51,131 nucleotides of DNA, taken from NCBI GenBank assembly GCA_000825765.1, contig CDGH01000058.1, positions 1 through 51,131 of the forward strand, in the 5' to 3' direction. This stretch comes from Ehrlichia minasensis. GTDB lineage: Bacteria > Pseudomonadota > Alphaproteobacteria > Rickettsiales > Anaplasmataceae. The position numbers and the translations under genes are program-made. This document shows positions 1 to 9,395 of this stretch, in pieces; within the stretch, counting starts at the first letter, position 1; each line of letters starts with the position of its first letter. The notes beneath the pieces are model-generated. The model did no database searches. It worked only from the letters and a program-made list of their open reading frames with translations, and was not told the DNA's origin.

Positions 1-532
1 ATGTTTTAATGATAAGCAATTCTTGACTAAATTTTCTGAGTATTAAGTAATAAAATGTTTAATTATATGCGTGTGAAATGTGACATGGATAAAAAATATC
101 TAATAGAGATTCAATATTACTATACTATTTAAAATTAACAAAAAATATTACTGTAAGTAAATTGTGTGCTTAATGAAGTCACTTGGTCTTTCAAGTAATG
201 ACTTTACTGATTTCTCAGTGATAAAATGTTGAGTTGATAGCAGATCTAGCATTCCCATAGTTTCTGCAATTGATCATGAAATTGATTTCACTTTAATTGA
301 TTATACAGCAGATATGCATGCACCAACCCCGGCTGTAGTAGAAATTGTTTTACCAACATCAACTGATAGAGCTGTAAACAGTGAATTCAATTATGAAATA
401 TTCTGGCTTATTTTCTTGATTACTCATTATAAAATGTAGGGACGTTTATATGAATTGTTTATTCATAGTATGTCGATAGTGTCATTTTGTAAAACGTTAT
501 GAATGTTTAATATACGAAAATTACTTAGATTA
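1..532. other. Spacer downstream of xseA
   Basis: No intact gene is visible at the left edge of the window. The spacer holds a decayed, inverted fragment of xseA near 230-391 (listed separately). At 84 there is a 15-codon open frame that begins M-D-K-K-Y-L-I; it resembles the start of the small frame at 8563 but has no good ribosome binding site. The rest is AT-rich sequence in which I recognise nothing. Confidence 0.6.
230..391 (+). pseudogene. Decayed fragment of xseA, inverted relative to the intact gene
   Basis: Translating the plus strand from 242 gives a run that follows the XseA catalytic-core segment of the intact gene: [19 protein letters not shown], then TADMHAPTP and EIVLPT. The intact protein has NIPIVSAIGHETDFTLIDY and APTPTAAVEIVLPT. 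One codon is missing in the PTP stretch, and a more diverged tail (VNSEFN against INSRFN) follows to about 391. The source is roughly 880-1050 on the minus strand, so the copy lies in opposite orientation about 150 bp beyond the end of xseA. The invariant GHET is now DHEI. There is no start codon or promoter that would make it a gene. Confidence 0.85.
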
Positions 533-1699
533 CTATTTTACTATAGCTTTTACTATTCCATCTTTTAGTTCAATTGAAATAATATCATTTGATTGTAACT
601 TTTTTATACTATTGATGTGGTTATTGTTTATATCATATAGTACCGCATATCCTGCTTCTAACATTTTTTCTTTATTGAATTGGTTGATTTTACAGTATAA
701 CTCATTTAGGAATTGTTTTTTGTTTAATAACATTATTTTGAGTAGTACTTCTATTTTGTTTTTATGTTCAAGTAACTGAAGTTTTAATACTTTTGTTTTA
801 TGTTTAGTTTTCATTAAACTGTTATGTAAGTAAAACAATCTGTCTTTTTTTGTGTTTGTTTTATAATGTAAAATAGTTTTTATTTTGTTGAATCTGCTAT
901 TTATGTGTTCTACTAGTTGAGTTTTTGTTGGTAAAACAATTTCTACTGCAGCTGTAGGGGTAGGTGCACGTATATCTGCTGCATAATCAATCAAAGTGAA
1001 ATCAGTTTCATGACCAATTGCAGAAACTATAGGTATGTTAGATCCAGCGACTGCCCTTACCATTTCCTCGTCATTAAAAATCCATAAATCTTCTATGCTT
1101 CCTCCTCCTCTAGCAATTATTATTACATCTGGTCTATTTATTTCAGAATTATTGAGTTTTGATATTGCATTTATAATTTGATTAATAGATTCATTGCCTT
1201 GTACAGATACTGGAGATATTACTATATGGCTTGGGAAACGACTTTTTACTCTGTTTAGTATATCGTTGATCACTGCGCCAGTGGTAGATGTAATTACACC
1301 TATAATTTTAGGTAATAGAGGTAAGGGTTTTTTGTTTGATTGGTTAAAAAGACCTTCTTTTTCTAACTTTGCTTTTCTTTGTTCGAGCATTATTTTTAAG
1401 TTACCTATTCCAGCTAATAACATGCTTTCTGTTATTAGTTGATATTTTGATTGGTAAGTTGTTAAAAAGCCAAAACATATGACTTCTAGCCCATTTTTCA
1501 GGTCAAATTCTATTTTAGTGTTGTTCCAACATACTGCGTTAAGCACAGCATCATCGTCTTTTAATGTAAAATATGTGTGTCCAGATTTTGGTTGTGATAA
1601 ATTACTGATTTCCCCCCTTACTTTTATATGTGTAAATGTTTCGTGTACGAAATTTTGAAAGATTTTTGTGAGTTCACTGACGGTAAATTCTGGTATCAT
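533..1699 (-). CDS. xseA: Exodeoxyribonuclease VII large subunit
   Basis: Large subunit of exonuclease VII, which degrades single-stranded DNA from both ends in mismatch and recombinational repair; it works with the small subunit XseB, not seen here. The protein has 388 residues. The N-terminal OB-fold (about 1-100) starts IPEFTVSELTKIF and includes GHTYFTLKDD. The catalytic domain has the family motifs RGGGSIEDLWIFND (about 198-211) and SAIGHETDFTLIDYAADIRA, followed by a lysine-rich helical region. It is shorter than the E. coli protein (456 residues), mainly in the helical part. Its ATG overlaps the TGA of the upstream zinc-ribbon gene (ATGA at 1696-1699), so the two are probably translationally coupled. 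Confidence 0.95.
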   Translation of the reverse strand: MIPEFTVSELTKIFQNFVHETFTHIKVRGEISNLSQPKSGHTYFTLKDDDAVLNAVCWNNTKIEFDLKNGLEVICFGFLTTYQSKYQLITESMLLAGIGNLKIMLEQRKAKLEKEGLFNQSNKKPLPLLPKIIGVITSTTGAVINDILNRVKSRFPSHIVISPVSVQGNESINQIINAISKLNNSEINRPDVIIIARGGGSIEDLWIFNDEEMVRAVAGSNIPIVSAIGHETDFTLIDYAADIRAPTPTAAVEIVLPTKTQLVEHINSRFNKIKTILHYKTNTKKDRLFYLHNSLMKTKHKTKVLKLQLLEHKNKIEVLLKIMLLNKKQFLNELYCKINQFNKEKMLEAGYAVLYDINNNHINSIKKLQSNDIISIELKDGIVKAIVK

Positions 1700-2361
1700 A
1701 GGAATACAATTTCAAATAGATTACCTATTTTTATTTGTATACTATCTGTATCTTTTGGTGCATGTATTATATGTTCAAATTTGTAATCTTGCTTGCTGGG
1801 AATAATATCTGTTTTATGTAGGTTTAATTTTTTTGAAGCTACTGCTTTTTTTTGTTTATTATAAAGCACAAGCTGTATACCAGGTATGAATCTTTCATGA
1901 TCCGATTGATTCTTAATGGTACCTTCAACCTTTATTGCTATGTTATGTTCATCTTTTTTGAGAATTTTGATTTTAGAGTCTGCTAATTGTATGTTTGTCG
2001 TGTCATACATTTCTATTATGCGATAGATCTTTCTAAATTTGTATGGGATGTTATTTTGAAGCATAACAGAAAGTGAAAATATTAGTAATATTGTTGTACA
2101 TACTGACAGTATTTTCTTGAAAAAAGAATGGCTTGTTGGGGAATAATGCTGTGAAGTATTCTTGCCAGCCTGTAGGTTAGGGTTAACTGTAGATTCTTTA
2201 TTTATATAGTTTTTCTCATGATAATCTACAGCTTCGTCTTCAGATGGTATATGCGTCCATGTATTGTTACAGTGTGTACATCTAACTTTTTTGCCTTCAA
2301 CAGGAAATTTACTACTATCTACTCTGTAAACTGCTTTACAATTTTTGCATTCTATCCGCAT
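1696..2361 (-). CDS. Zinc-ribbon (MJ0042-type) single-pass membrane protein with DUF3426-like tail
   Basis: The 221-residue protein starts with a zinc ribbon: C-x2-C at residues 5-8 (CKNC), then VRCTHCNNTW near 26-35, which is the pattern of the MJ0042 family. A low-complexity linker leads to one hydrophobic segment at about 85-105 (SVCTTILLIFSLSVML). The C-terminal part (about 120-221) looks like the beta-rich DUF3426 domain often paired with this zinc ribbon in proteobacteria. The function is not established; topology suggests a cytoplasmic zinc ribbon and a periplasmic domain. It lies just upstream of xseA with a 4-nt overlap and is divergent from dapD across a 205-bp gap that should carry both promoters. 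Confidence 0.8.
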   Translation of the reverse strand: MRIECKNCKAVYRVDSSKFPVEGKKVRCTHCNNTWTHIPSEDEAVDYHEKNYINKESTVNPNLQAGKNTSQHYSPTSHSFFKKILSVCTTILLIFSLSVMLQNNIPYKFRKIYRIIEMYDTTNIQLADSKIKILKKDEHNIAIKVEGTIKNQSDHERFIPGIQLVLYNKQKKAVASKKLNLHKTDIIPSKQDYKFEHIIHAPKDTDSIQIKIGNLFEIVFL

Positions 2362-2566
2362 TAAACACAGGCTTGTTGATTATGTATTATAACATAATAT
2401 AGTCTATTATTACGAATATGTCTACAATGTATGTGGTATACGTAATCTAATAATTTTAGTAAATCGAGGTATTGCATATGTTGGTCTCATGGTTAGATAA
2501 AACACTTGTATTTTGATATGTGTCGTGTTACGATGACCAACTAGTAAAATATAATTGGTTGTGAGT

Positions 2567-3406
2567 ATGATAGATGTTTGTGATTTTAAGGACGTTATTG
2601 AAGATGCCTGGAATAATTTAGCCACTCTCTCTAGTAACACATCAATTAAGAGAGTTGTTGATGATGTTATGGATCTTTTAGATCAAGGCAAAATCCGTGT
2701 ATGTGAAAAAGTTGGGGATCAATGGGTAGTAAATGAGTGGGCTAAAAAAGCCATATTGTTGTGTTTCCGTGTATATGATATGAATCTTGCAGAAATTAGT
2801 ACCTCAAATTCAATGCTTGGTAATTTATGTTGGTTTGATAAGGTACAATTGAAGTTTGGTAAGTGGAGTGCTAGCGATTTCAGACAAGCAAAAGTTAGAG
2901 CTGTACCTGGATCAATGGTGCGTAAATCTGCTTACATTGCACCTAATGTGGTATTAATGCCAAGTTTTGTTAATGTTGGTGCATATGTAGGTGAAGGAAC
3001 TATGATTGATACTTGGGCATCTGTTGGAAGCTGTGCTCAAATTGGTAAACATTGTCATATTTCTGGTGGTGCTGGAATAGGTGGAGTGTTAGAGCCGTTA
3101 AGTTCCAGACCTGTTGTTATAGAAGATAACTGTTTTATTGGTGCTCGTAGTGAAATTGTTGAAGGTGTAATAGTTGGTGAAGGTTCAGTAATTTCTATGG
3201 GTGTTTATATCGGAGCTTCTACTAGAATTATTGATAGAGAATCTGGTGAAATATCTTATGGAAGGATTCCTCCATATTCTGTAGTAGTACCCGGTTCTTA
3301 TGGTAGTGGTGATTTATCGTTATATTGTGCTGTAATTGTTAAAAAAGTTGATGATAGCACTAGAAGTAAAGTATCTATCAATGAGCTTTTAAGGGACGAT
3401 TCTTAG
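2567..3406 (+). CDS. dapD: 2,3,4,5-tetrahydropyridine-2,6-dicarboxylate N-succinyltransferase
   Basis: DapD transfers succinyl from succinyl-CoA to tetrahydrodipicolinate in the succinylase branch of the diaminopimelate/lysine pathway. After a helical N-terminal domain (about 1-100), the protein shows the left-handed beta-helix hexapeptide pattern: [19 protein letters not shown], then [20 protein letters not shown] and [12 protein letters not shown], followed by [20 protein letters not shown]. The frame is open from a TTG at 2555, but ATG 2567 (279 residues) fits the family length and start ([15 protein letters not shown]), so I use it. The gene stands alone; no other dap gene is in the window. 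Confidence 0.95.
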   Translation: MIDVCDFKDVIEDAWNNLATLSSNTSIKRVVDDVMDLLDQGKIRVCEKVGDQWVVNEWAKKAILLCFRVYDMNLAEISTSNSMLGNLCWFDKVQLKFGKWSASDFRQAKVRAVPGSMVRKSAYIAPNVVLMPSFVNVGAYVGEGTMIDTWASVGSCAQIGKHCHISGGAGIGGVLEPLSSRPVVIEDNCFIGARSEIVEGVIVGEGSVISMGVYIGASTRIIDRESGEISYGRIPPYSVVVPGSYGSGDLSLYCAVIVKKVDDSTRSKVSINELLRDDS

Positions 3407-3693
3407 AATCTGAAATTTTGTAGACTTTGGGAATTAGGCGCTAGTATACATAATAAAATGTGTTTGGTTGTGTTTTACTATAATTTGGAAATGCAAGTCA
3501 GTTAAGTATTAATAGGTTTCTTTAACAAGAAATCAATTTTTAGCCCCACTTTAGTTATATACTTAGTGTATAAATTTTATGCTATAGAAGATGCTCTGTT
3601 GTTTGTATAAGTATAATTATGTGCTTAATAATATAGTGAGTTTTATTCTAATAGTGATAAAATTCTGAAGTGGGTTCTATTGTTTAAATAATA

Positions 3694-5013
3694 ATGAGTA
3701 CTATTTTTGCTTTGTGTACTCCATGGGGGAAATCTGGAGTAGCTGTTATTAGGGTTTCTGGTAAAGATGCTGCGAAAGCGTTTTTGCATTTTGGTGTTAG
3801 TAGTAATATTAAACCAAGAACTGCAACATTTACTCATTTATATGATAGTAAGGGTGAAATAATAGATGAAGTTATAGTTATTTATTTTATTGCTCCGAGT
3901 AGCTTTACTGGAGAAGATGTTGTTGAATTTCATACTCATGGTAGTTTGGCTGTTATAAAAATGATATTAGCTGAACTTGCAAAAATCTTTGTACCTGCTG
4001 GACCTGGTGAGTTTTCTTTACGTGCTTTCTTAAATAATAAGGTTGATTTAACTAGAGCTGAAGCAATAGTCGACCTTATAAATTCTGAAACGGAAATGCA
4101 AGCTAAACAAGCTATAAGACAGATGTCAGGGGTTTTAGAGCAATTGTATCAAGGTTGGAGGCAACAGTTAATTGATATATTATCTAGTATAGAAGCATAT
4201 ATTGATTTTCCAGAAGAAGTTAATAGTGCAGCAATTGCTAATATTAGTTATTTGTTGAGTAATTTACAGAAATCTTTAGAGTATCATCTTAATGATGATC
4301 GGAAAGGTGAAAGGTTACGTCAGGGTATTTGTATTGCGATTGTTGGTGAGCCTAATTCTGGAAAATCTACTTTATTTAATCATTTAGCAAAAAGAGATAT
4401 TGCTATTGTTTCTGAGTATGCTGGTACTACTAGGGACACTTTGGAAGCGCATATAGATGTAGCTGGATATCCAATCATTATAGTTGATACTGCTGGTATT
4501 AGAGACAGTACTGATCTGATAGAACAAGAAGGAATTAGACGTGCAAAGTTAAAAGCTGAAAATGCAGATTTTAAGATAATTATGCTACCTTACGAGAAGC
4601 GAAATGTTTTTAACAATGAAATCATGAACTTAATAGATGACAAGTCTATATGTGTTTTGAGTAAGGCAGATAATATTGCAGAACATGAGTTAATATCTAT
4701 CTTTAATTTTAGTTTTGTACCAATTTCTGTATGTTGTAATAGTGGAATAGAAATTCTACTAAATTTAATCAAGCAGAAAGTGGAAAAAGATTTTCAATTT
4801 TGTAGTACTCATCCTTTTATTACTTCTGAAAGACAAAGATTGCATATTCAAAATGCTTTAGATATTATGAAAAATATAGATTTAGAATTACCTATGGAGA
4901 TAGTTTCAGAAGATTTAAGATTATCTGTGAGAGAATTGGGGAAAGTAGTTGGTGTGATTAGTGATGAAGACATATTAGATAATATATTTGGTAAATTTTG
5001 TATAGGTAAATAA
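3694..5013 (+). CDS. mnmE: tRNA uridine-5-carboxymethylaminomethyl modification GTPase MnmE
   Basis: MnmE (TrmE) with MnmG modifies the wobble uridine of several tRNAs. The 439-residue protein has the N-terminal TrmE domain starting STIFALCTPWGKSGVAVIRVSG, a helical domain, and an inserted G domain. Visible GTPase motifs are G1 GEPNSGKST (from about residue 218), G2 GTTRD, G3 DTAGI and G4 SKAD (NKxD in most homologues). The C terminus is the family signature FCIGK, whose cysteine is essential in studied homologues. ATG 3694 gives the expected MSTIFA start. The last codons of the gene form part of the repeat that fills the spacer immediately downstream. Confidence 0.96.
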   Translation: MSTIFALCTPWGKSGVAVIRVSGKDAAKAFLHFGVSSNIKPRTATFTHLYDSKGEIIDEVIVIYFIAPSSFTGEDVVEFHTHGSLAVIKMILAELAKIFVPAGPGEFSLRAFLNNKVDLTRAEAIVDLINSETEMQAKQAIRQMSGVLEQLYQGWRQQLIDILSSIEAYIDFPEEVNSAAIANISYLLSNLQKSLEYHLNDDRKGERLRQGICIAIVGEPNSGKSTLFNHLAKRDIAIVSEYAGTTRDTLEAHIDVAGYPIIIVDTAGIRDSTDLIEQEGIRRAKLKAENADFKIIMLPYEKRNVFNNEIMNLIDDKSICVLSKADNIAEHELISIFNFSFVPISVCCNSGIEILLNLIKQKVEKDFQFCSTHPFITSERQRLHIQNALDIMKNIDLELPMEIVSEDLRLSVRELGKVVGVISDEDILDNIFGKFCIGK

Positions 5014-5460
5014 TGTTTGTTTATATATCTATTTTATTTGGGTGTATATCAATACTTTAGAGATGTTGAGGTTTTTTAATCTGTTGTTTCTTCTGTAGCA
5101 CTCTTTTGGACTGAGTACCTTATGCTACTGTGTTAGTAACTACCTTTAGTAAATAATTTTTATTCTACATGATTACATATTAGGTAGTATGTAGGTCATT
5201 TTATATAGGTAAATAATATTTTATGAATATGCGTCAATACTTTAGAGATGTTGAGGTTTTTTTAATCTGTTGTTTCTCACAGGCACCACTTCAAGTTGAA
5301 TTTCCTTATTGTTGCATTAATAAAGCACTGTTAGGAAACAATAATTTTGTTCTATATGATTACACTTAGATAATGTATTTGGTGGATTTATATAGGTAAA
5401 AAATGTTTGTTTGTATATCTATTTTATGGGTATATATCAATACTTTTAAAATGTTACAGT
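4975..5460 (+). repeat. Imperfect direct repeat that includes the mnmE 3' end (period about 190-200 bp)
   Basis: The final mnmE sequence, around GTATAGGTAAATAATG at about 5000, recurs at about 5200 (ATATAGGTAAATAAT) and at about 5392 (ATATAGGTAAAAAATG). The third copy also keeps the codons before it (GATAATGTATTTGGTGGA against GATAATATATTTGGTAAA) and the following stretch up to ATCAATACTTT. A second landmark, CAATACTTTAGAGATGTTG, occurs near 5050 and 5233. Between the landmarks the copies differ by many substitutions and small indels, so the duplication is not recent. The spacer 5014-5560 contains nothing else that I recognise. Confidence 0.75.
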
Positions 5461-5560
5461 TTTTAATATGGTTATGGTAAATAACATATTGTTTTTATGA
5501 TTTAAGTTTATGGAATGTTTTATAGTAATTAGAAATTAAATGGATATTTGTATCCACATA

Positions 5561-6094
5561 TTAAATTTTTTGGAAGTCTTCTATAAATGAAACTATATCT
5601 TGAATTTCGGCCATTTTACCTAATCCATATTCGTTACAAACTGCTAATCCTTCTTTAGGTTCAATAATTACTACGTTATCGCTTTTTAAACATTTGATAT
5701 TACGTTGATTTGCTTTTGAATACCACATTACAGGATTCATAGCTGGAGCCATGATAATAGGAATATTTGATGCAATTATAACTGTTGTAGCTAAATCATC
5801 AGCAATACCATGTGCTGTTTTTGCTATTATGTCTAGTGTTGCAGGTGCTACTAATAAAATATCTGAATTTCTTGTTAATGATATGTGATGCATACTATTA
5901 TGGATATTAAAAAAATCTGCATCTGTATATGCGTAATTTCCAGATAATGATGCTACTGATAATTGAGTAACAAATTTTTCTCCAGATCTACTAATTATGC
6001 CAGTTACTGTGTGGTTATTTTCTTGTAATTTTCGTATCAAATCTAAGGACTTGTACGCTGCTATGCTTCCTGAAATGACTAGTAAAATTTTCAT
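5561..6094 (-). CDS. coaC: Phosphopantothenoylcysteine decarboxylase, stand-alone CoaC flavoprotein
   Basis: FMN-dependent decarboxylase that makes 4'-phosphopantetheine in coenzyme A synthesis. The 177-residue protein covers only the flavoprotein domain: flavin-binding GSIAAYK at 8-14, the catalytic-histidine region HHISLTR, APATLDIIAK, the substrate-binding motif APAMNPVMW, and the C-terminal cysteine loop AVCNEYGLGKMAE. Most bacteria fuse this domain to the CoaB synthetase in a single CoaBC protein. Here the frame ends at the domain boundary and no CoaB sequence follows, so CoaB must be encoded elsewhere. The flanking genes are unrelated, and coaC is divergent from recG. Confidence 0.9.
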   Translation of the reverse strand: MKILLVISGSIAAYKSLDLIRKLQENNHTVTGIISRSGEKFVTQLSVASLSGNYAYTDADFFNIHNSMHHISLTRNSDILLVAPATLDIIAKTAHGIADDLATTVIIASNIPIIMAPAMNPVMWYSKANQRNIKCLKSDNVVIIEPKEGLAVCNEYGLGKMAEIQDIVSFIEDFQKI

Positions 6095-6203
6095 AGTATA
6101 AAATTAGATGAGCACTAAACTTCTATCATATATTTCTGTATATTCAAAGTTTAATATTTATAATAGGCTTTAACTTATTGTTTTGATATAGGATTCTAGT
6201 TTA

Positions 6204-8240
6204 ATGCACAATTTAAGCATATTTTCTAGCGTATGTATGTTACCTGGTGTTAATAAAGTAGTAGGTAATTTATTAAAAAAATTATGTTGTGGAGATAAAA
6301 TCATAGATTTGTTGTTCCATATACCGCAGAACTATGTAGATAGAAGAACTAGATTATCTGAAGAAGCTGTAGGTAAAATTGTGACTTTTATTGGGACTGT
6401 TAAAAGTCACGGCTTTATTGGTGGTAGAAGAAAAACTCAATATAAAATTGTCCTTGATACACATATAGGTGAAATATCATTAGTTTTTTTTAATTATTCT
6501 GTAAAATATTTAAAGAGTGTTTTAAAAGTAGGATCGGAGTGTGTGGTAAGTGGGACATTGATAAGATTTTTTGAATATTTACAGATTACACATCCTGATT
6601 ATATTACAACAGATGTTAGAAAATTTCAGGATATTAGTATTATAGAACCTGTTTATCCATTAATTAAAGGATTGACTTCTAAAAGAATTTCAAAGTTAGT
6701 GAAGCTGAGTGTAGGACTATTACCTGATTTTCCTGAGTGGATAGATGAGAAGTTGTTAAAAGATAATCAATGGGATAGTTGGAAAGAAAGTTTAATTAAA
6801 ATACATCACCCAGAGACACTAGAAACTGTATCTTTACATAAAATGAGGCTTGCATATGATGAGTTGTTGAGTCATCAAATTTCTATGAAAATGGTGAGAA
6901 AGTTTGATAGCAAACAAGGCATCTCTATTATAAGTAAACAGATATACCATGATGATATTTTAAGTAAATTACCTTTTAAATTAACAGTAGGACAGGAAGA
7001 AGTAATAGCTCAAATTACAAAGAGCCAAGCGTTAAAAAATAGGATGGTAAAACTGTTAATAGGAGATGTAGGTAGTGGAAAGACAGTAGTAGCTTTGTTT
7101 GCTATTTTGAATGTTATAGAAAATGAAGGACAAGTAGCTTTTATGGCTCCTACTGAAATATTAGCAGAACAACATTATCGTTGGATACAAGAAATGTTAT
7201 CTGATATTCCAGTAAATGTTGAGTTGTTAACAAGCAAAGTCAAGAAGAAGCAAGATATTAAGAGAAAGTTGCAGCTTGGTGAATGTAAAGTGGTTGTTGG
7301 TACACATGCTTTATTTCAGGATGGTGTTGATTTTAATAACCTTAACTTAATTATCATTGATGAGCAGCAAAGGTTTGGAGTATTGCAAAGGATGAAGCTA
7401 ATTAATAAGGATGATATGGCGGATGTTCTTTTTATGACAGCTACTCCTATTCCTAGGACGTTAGAACAAGTAGTATATGGTGATATAGATTGTTTAAGAT
7501 TAAAAGATAAGCCTCATGATAGATTACCTATACATACTAGCGTTATAAATATTGAGAAGTTGTATGAAGTTGTTGCGAAATTACAATTTGCTTTGAGAAA
7601 TGGAAATAAAGCATATTGGATTTGTCCTTATATTGAAGATTCGGAACTAGTAGACATTGCAGCAGCTGAAAAGCGTTTCTTTTCTTTAAAGGAAATATTT
7701 GGTCAGGAAGTTGGCTTAGTGCACAGTCGTTTGCCTAAAGCTGAGAGAGATGATGTTATGATGTCTTTTTATCATGGGACTATTAAATTGTTAGTTGCAA
7801 CTACTGTGATAGAGGTAGGAGTAGATGTACCTGATGCTACTATAATTATTATAGAAAATGCTGAACAGTTTGGTTTATCACAACTTCATCAGTTGCGTGG
7901 TAGGGTTGGACGTAGTGACAAAGCTTCATTCTGTATTTTGTTACATGGTAGTATGCTAAGCAAAGTTTCTTATAAAAAGCTCTGTATATTACGTAAATCT
8001 CAAGATGGGTTTTATATAGCTGAACAAGATTTATTATTGCGTGGTAGTGGAGATGTTTTGGGTGTAAAGCAATCTGGGTTGTCGAATTTTAAATTTGCAG
8101 ATATTTATAAGGATCAAAGTCTGATTTCTATTGCTACTGAGCAGGCAGAGGCAATTCTTAATGCAAATGCAGGGTTAAATGATGGTTTAACCCAGTTATT
8201 GTGTATGTTTGGTTATAATGTTTCTGCTATAAATTATTAG
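6204..8240 (+). CDS. recG: ATP-dependent DNA helicase RecG
   Basis: RecG is a superfamily 2 translocase that remodels stalled forks and branched recombination intermediates. The 678-residue protein has an N-terminal wedge/OB domain (about 1-170) and two helicase lobes. Walker A is GDVGSGKT at 287-294, followed by MAPTEILAEQH (motif Ia), motif II DEQQRFG at 386-392, motif III TATPIPRT, and the late motifs VIEVGVDVPDAT and QLRGRVGRS. Motif II is DEQQ where most RecG proteins have DEQH. The ATG at 6204 follows a 109-bp gap from the divergent coaC. No co-transcribed neighbour follows. Confidence 0.96.
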   Translation: MHNLSIFSSVCMLPGVNKVVGNLLKKLCCGDKIIDLLFHIPQNYVDRRTRLSEEAVGKIVTFIGTVKSHGFIGGRRKTQYKIVLDTHIGEISLVFFNYSVKYLKSVLKVGSECVVSGTLIRFFEYLQITHPDYITTDVRKFQDISIIEPVYPLIKGLTSKRISKLVKLSVGLLPDFPEWIDEKLLKDNQWDSWKESLIKIHHPETLETVSLHKMRLAYDELLSHQISMKMVRKFDSKQGISIISKQIYHDDILSKLPFKLTVGQEEVIAQITKSQALKNRMVKLLIGDVGSGKTVVALFAILNVIENEGQVAFMAPTEILAEQHYRWIQEMLSDIPVNVELLTSKVKKKQDIKRKLQLGECKVVVGTHALFQDGVDFNNLNLIIIDEQQRFGVLQRMKLINKDDMADVLFMTATPIPRTLEQVVYGDIDCLRLKDKPHDRLPIHTSVINIEKLYEVVAKLQFALRNGNKAYWICPYIEDSELVDIAAAEKRFFSLKEIFGQEVGLVHSRLPKAERDDVMMSFYHGTIKLLVATTVIEVGVDVPDATIIIIENAEQFGLSQLHQLRGRVGRSDKASFCILLHGSMLSKVSYKKLCILRKSQDGFYIAEQDLLLRGSGDVLGVKQSGLSNFKFADIYKDQSLISIATEQAEAILNANAGLNDGLTQLLCMFGYNVSAINY

Positions 8241-8744
8241 TTATGTGTGGATAAATAATTTTGATAAGTTACTCTTAGTAATGTTCTATAGAAGTTAGTG
8301 ATGTTTCAGGTGTTAAAATAGTTGTTATCGTCAGTTGTCAGAGTGTATAAGTAGTGGATTTATATAGTTTGAAATAGTTGATTGTTGAAGTTTTAGTTTT
8401 GATAGGTAGGTATAAGTATTTATATTGTAGTATAAAGTACCTTTAGCAGTAAACATTATTATTATCTAACTAAGAGATTGGTATGCTTTTCAATAACATA
8501 AGTATGTGCCAAATGTGTTTGATGAATTTTTTGTTTTATAGGTCATTAAAAAAAGGAGGTACATGGATAAGAAATTTTTAATTATGCAGTTGCTTTTTAG
8601 AAAGGAAGTATAAACACTATAGCTGCTGAGATTTAAAAGTTTTAGAATTTGCCATGCTTATTAGTATATAAATTATGTTAGTATATTTTAATTAAAGTTA
8701 TTTTAGAGCTCTAGAACATTTTAAATCCAATGCTCTGACAAATA
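8241..8744. other. Spacer after recG
   Basis: About 500 bp of AT-rich sequence with no recognisable gene. Its only notable element is a very good Shine-Dalgarno sequence followed by a 16-codon frame at 8563 (listed separately). Confidence 0.5.
8563..8613 (+). CDS. Possible 16-codon small ORF or truncated gene start with a strong ribosome binding site
   Basis: AAAAGGAGGT at 8551-8560 is close to a full complement of the 16S rRNA 3' end and ends 2 nt before the ATG at 8563 (its GGAGG core ends 3 nt before), which is closer than the usual optimum. The frame reads MDKKFLIMQLLFRKEV and then stops. Strong ribosome binding sites are rare in this window, which makes the match stand out. It could be a leader peptide, a small membrane peptide, or the surviving 5' end of a dead gene. 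Nothing recognisable follows the stop. A chance match cannot be excluded. Confidence 0.3.
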   Translation: MDKKFLIMQLLFRKEV

Positions 8745-9395
8745 GCCGATAGTAAGTTTAAAGATAATAAAACATTTGTATTTACTTTACTGATTTTGAC
8801 GGTGAAAATGGTTACAACATTACCATTATGGTAACAGAACTAATATGTTGTTGGAAAAATTGAATTCAGGTTAAACTTCAGTTAATATTCTCAAATACAT
8901 AATTCACTGATGGCAGTTGTTGACTGGTTATGGAACACACTACTGCTCTACAATACGCTTAAACAAGTAACTAATGGTAACGTGAAATAATAAACATCTG
9001 TATTCACTTTACTGATTTTAACGGTAAAAATGGTTACAACATTACCATCACGGTAGCAGAAGTAATATGCTGTTGGAAAAATTAAATTCAGGTTAAACTT
9101 CAGTTAATACTCTCAAATACATAATTCACTGATGGCGGATTGTTGACTAGTTATGGAACCCACTACTGCTCTACAGTACCCTTAAACAAGTAACTAATAG
9201 TAACGTGAAATAATAAACAGCTGTATTCACTTTACTGATTTTAACGGCGAAAATGGTTACAACATTACCATCACGGTAGCAGAAGTAATATGCTGTTGGA
9301 AAAATTGAATTCAGGTTAAACTTCAGTTAGTACTCTCAAATACATAACTCACTGATGGCGGATTGTTGACTAGTTATGGAAACCACTACTACACA
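8745..9395 (+). repeat. Tandem repeat, period 222-223 bp, almost three copies
   Basis: The landmark TTTACTGATTTT recurs near 8786, 9008 and 9231, giving steps of 222 and 223 bp. Each unit carries AAAATGGTTACAACATTACC, then AATTCAGGTTAAACTTCAGT, then CACTGATGGC. The third copy breaks off near 9390. The copies differ by scattered substitutions and one or two indels. In the first copy TTACCATTATGGTAA (8820-8834) is a perfect 7-bp dyad around one base; in the other copies it has decayed to TTACCATCACGGTAG. No reading frame runs through the unit. Confidence 0.9.
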
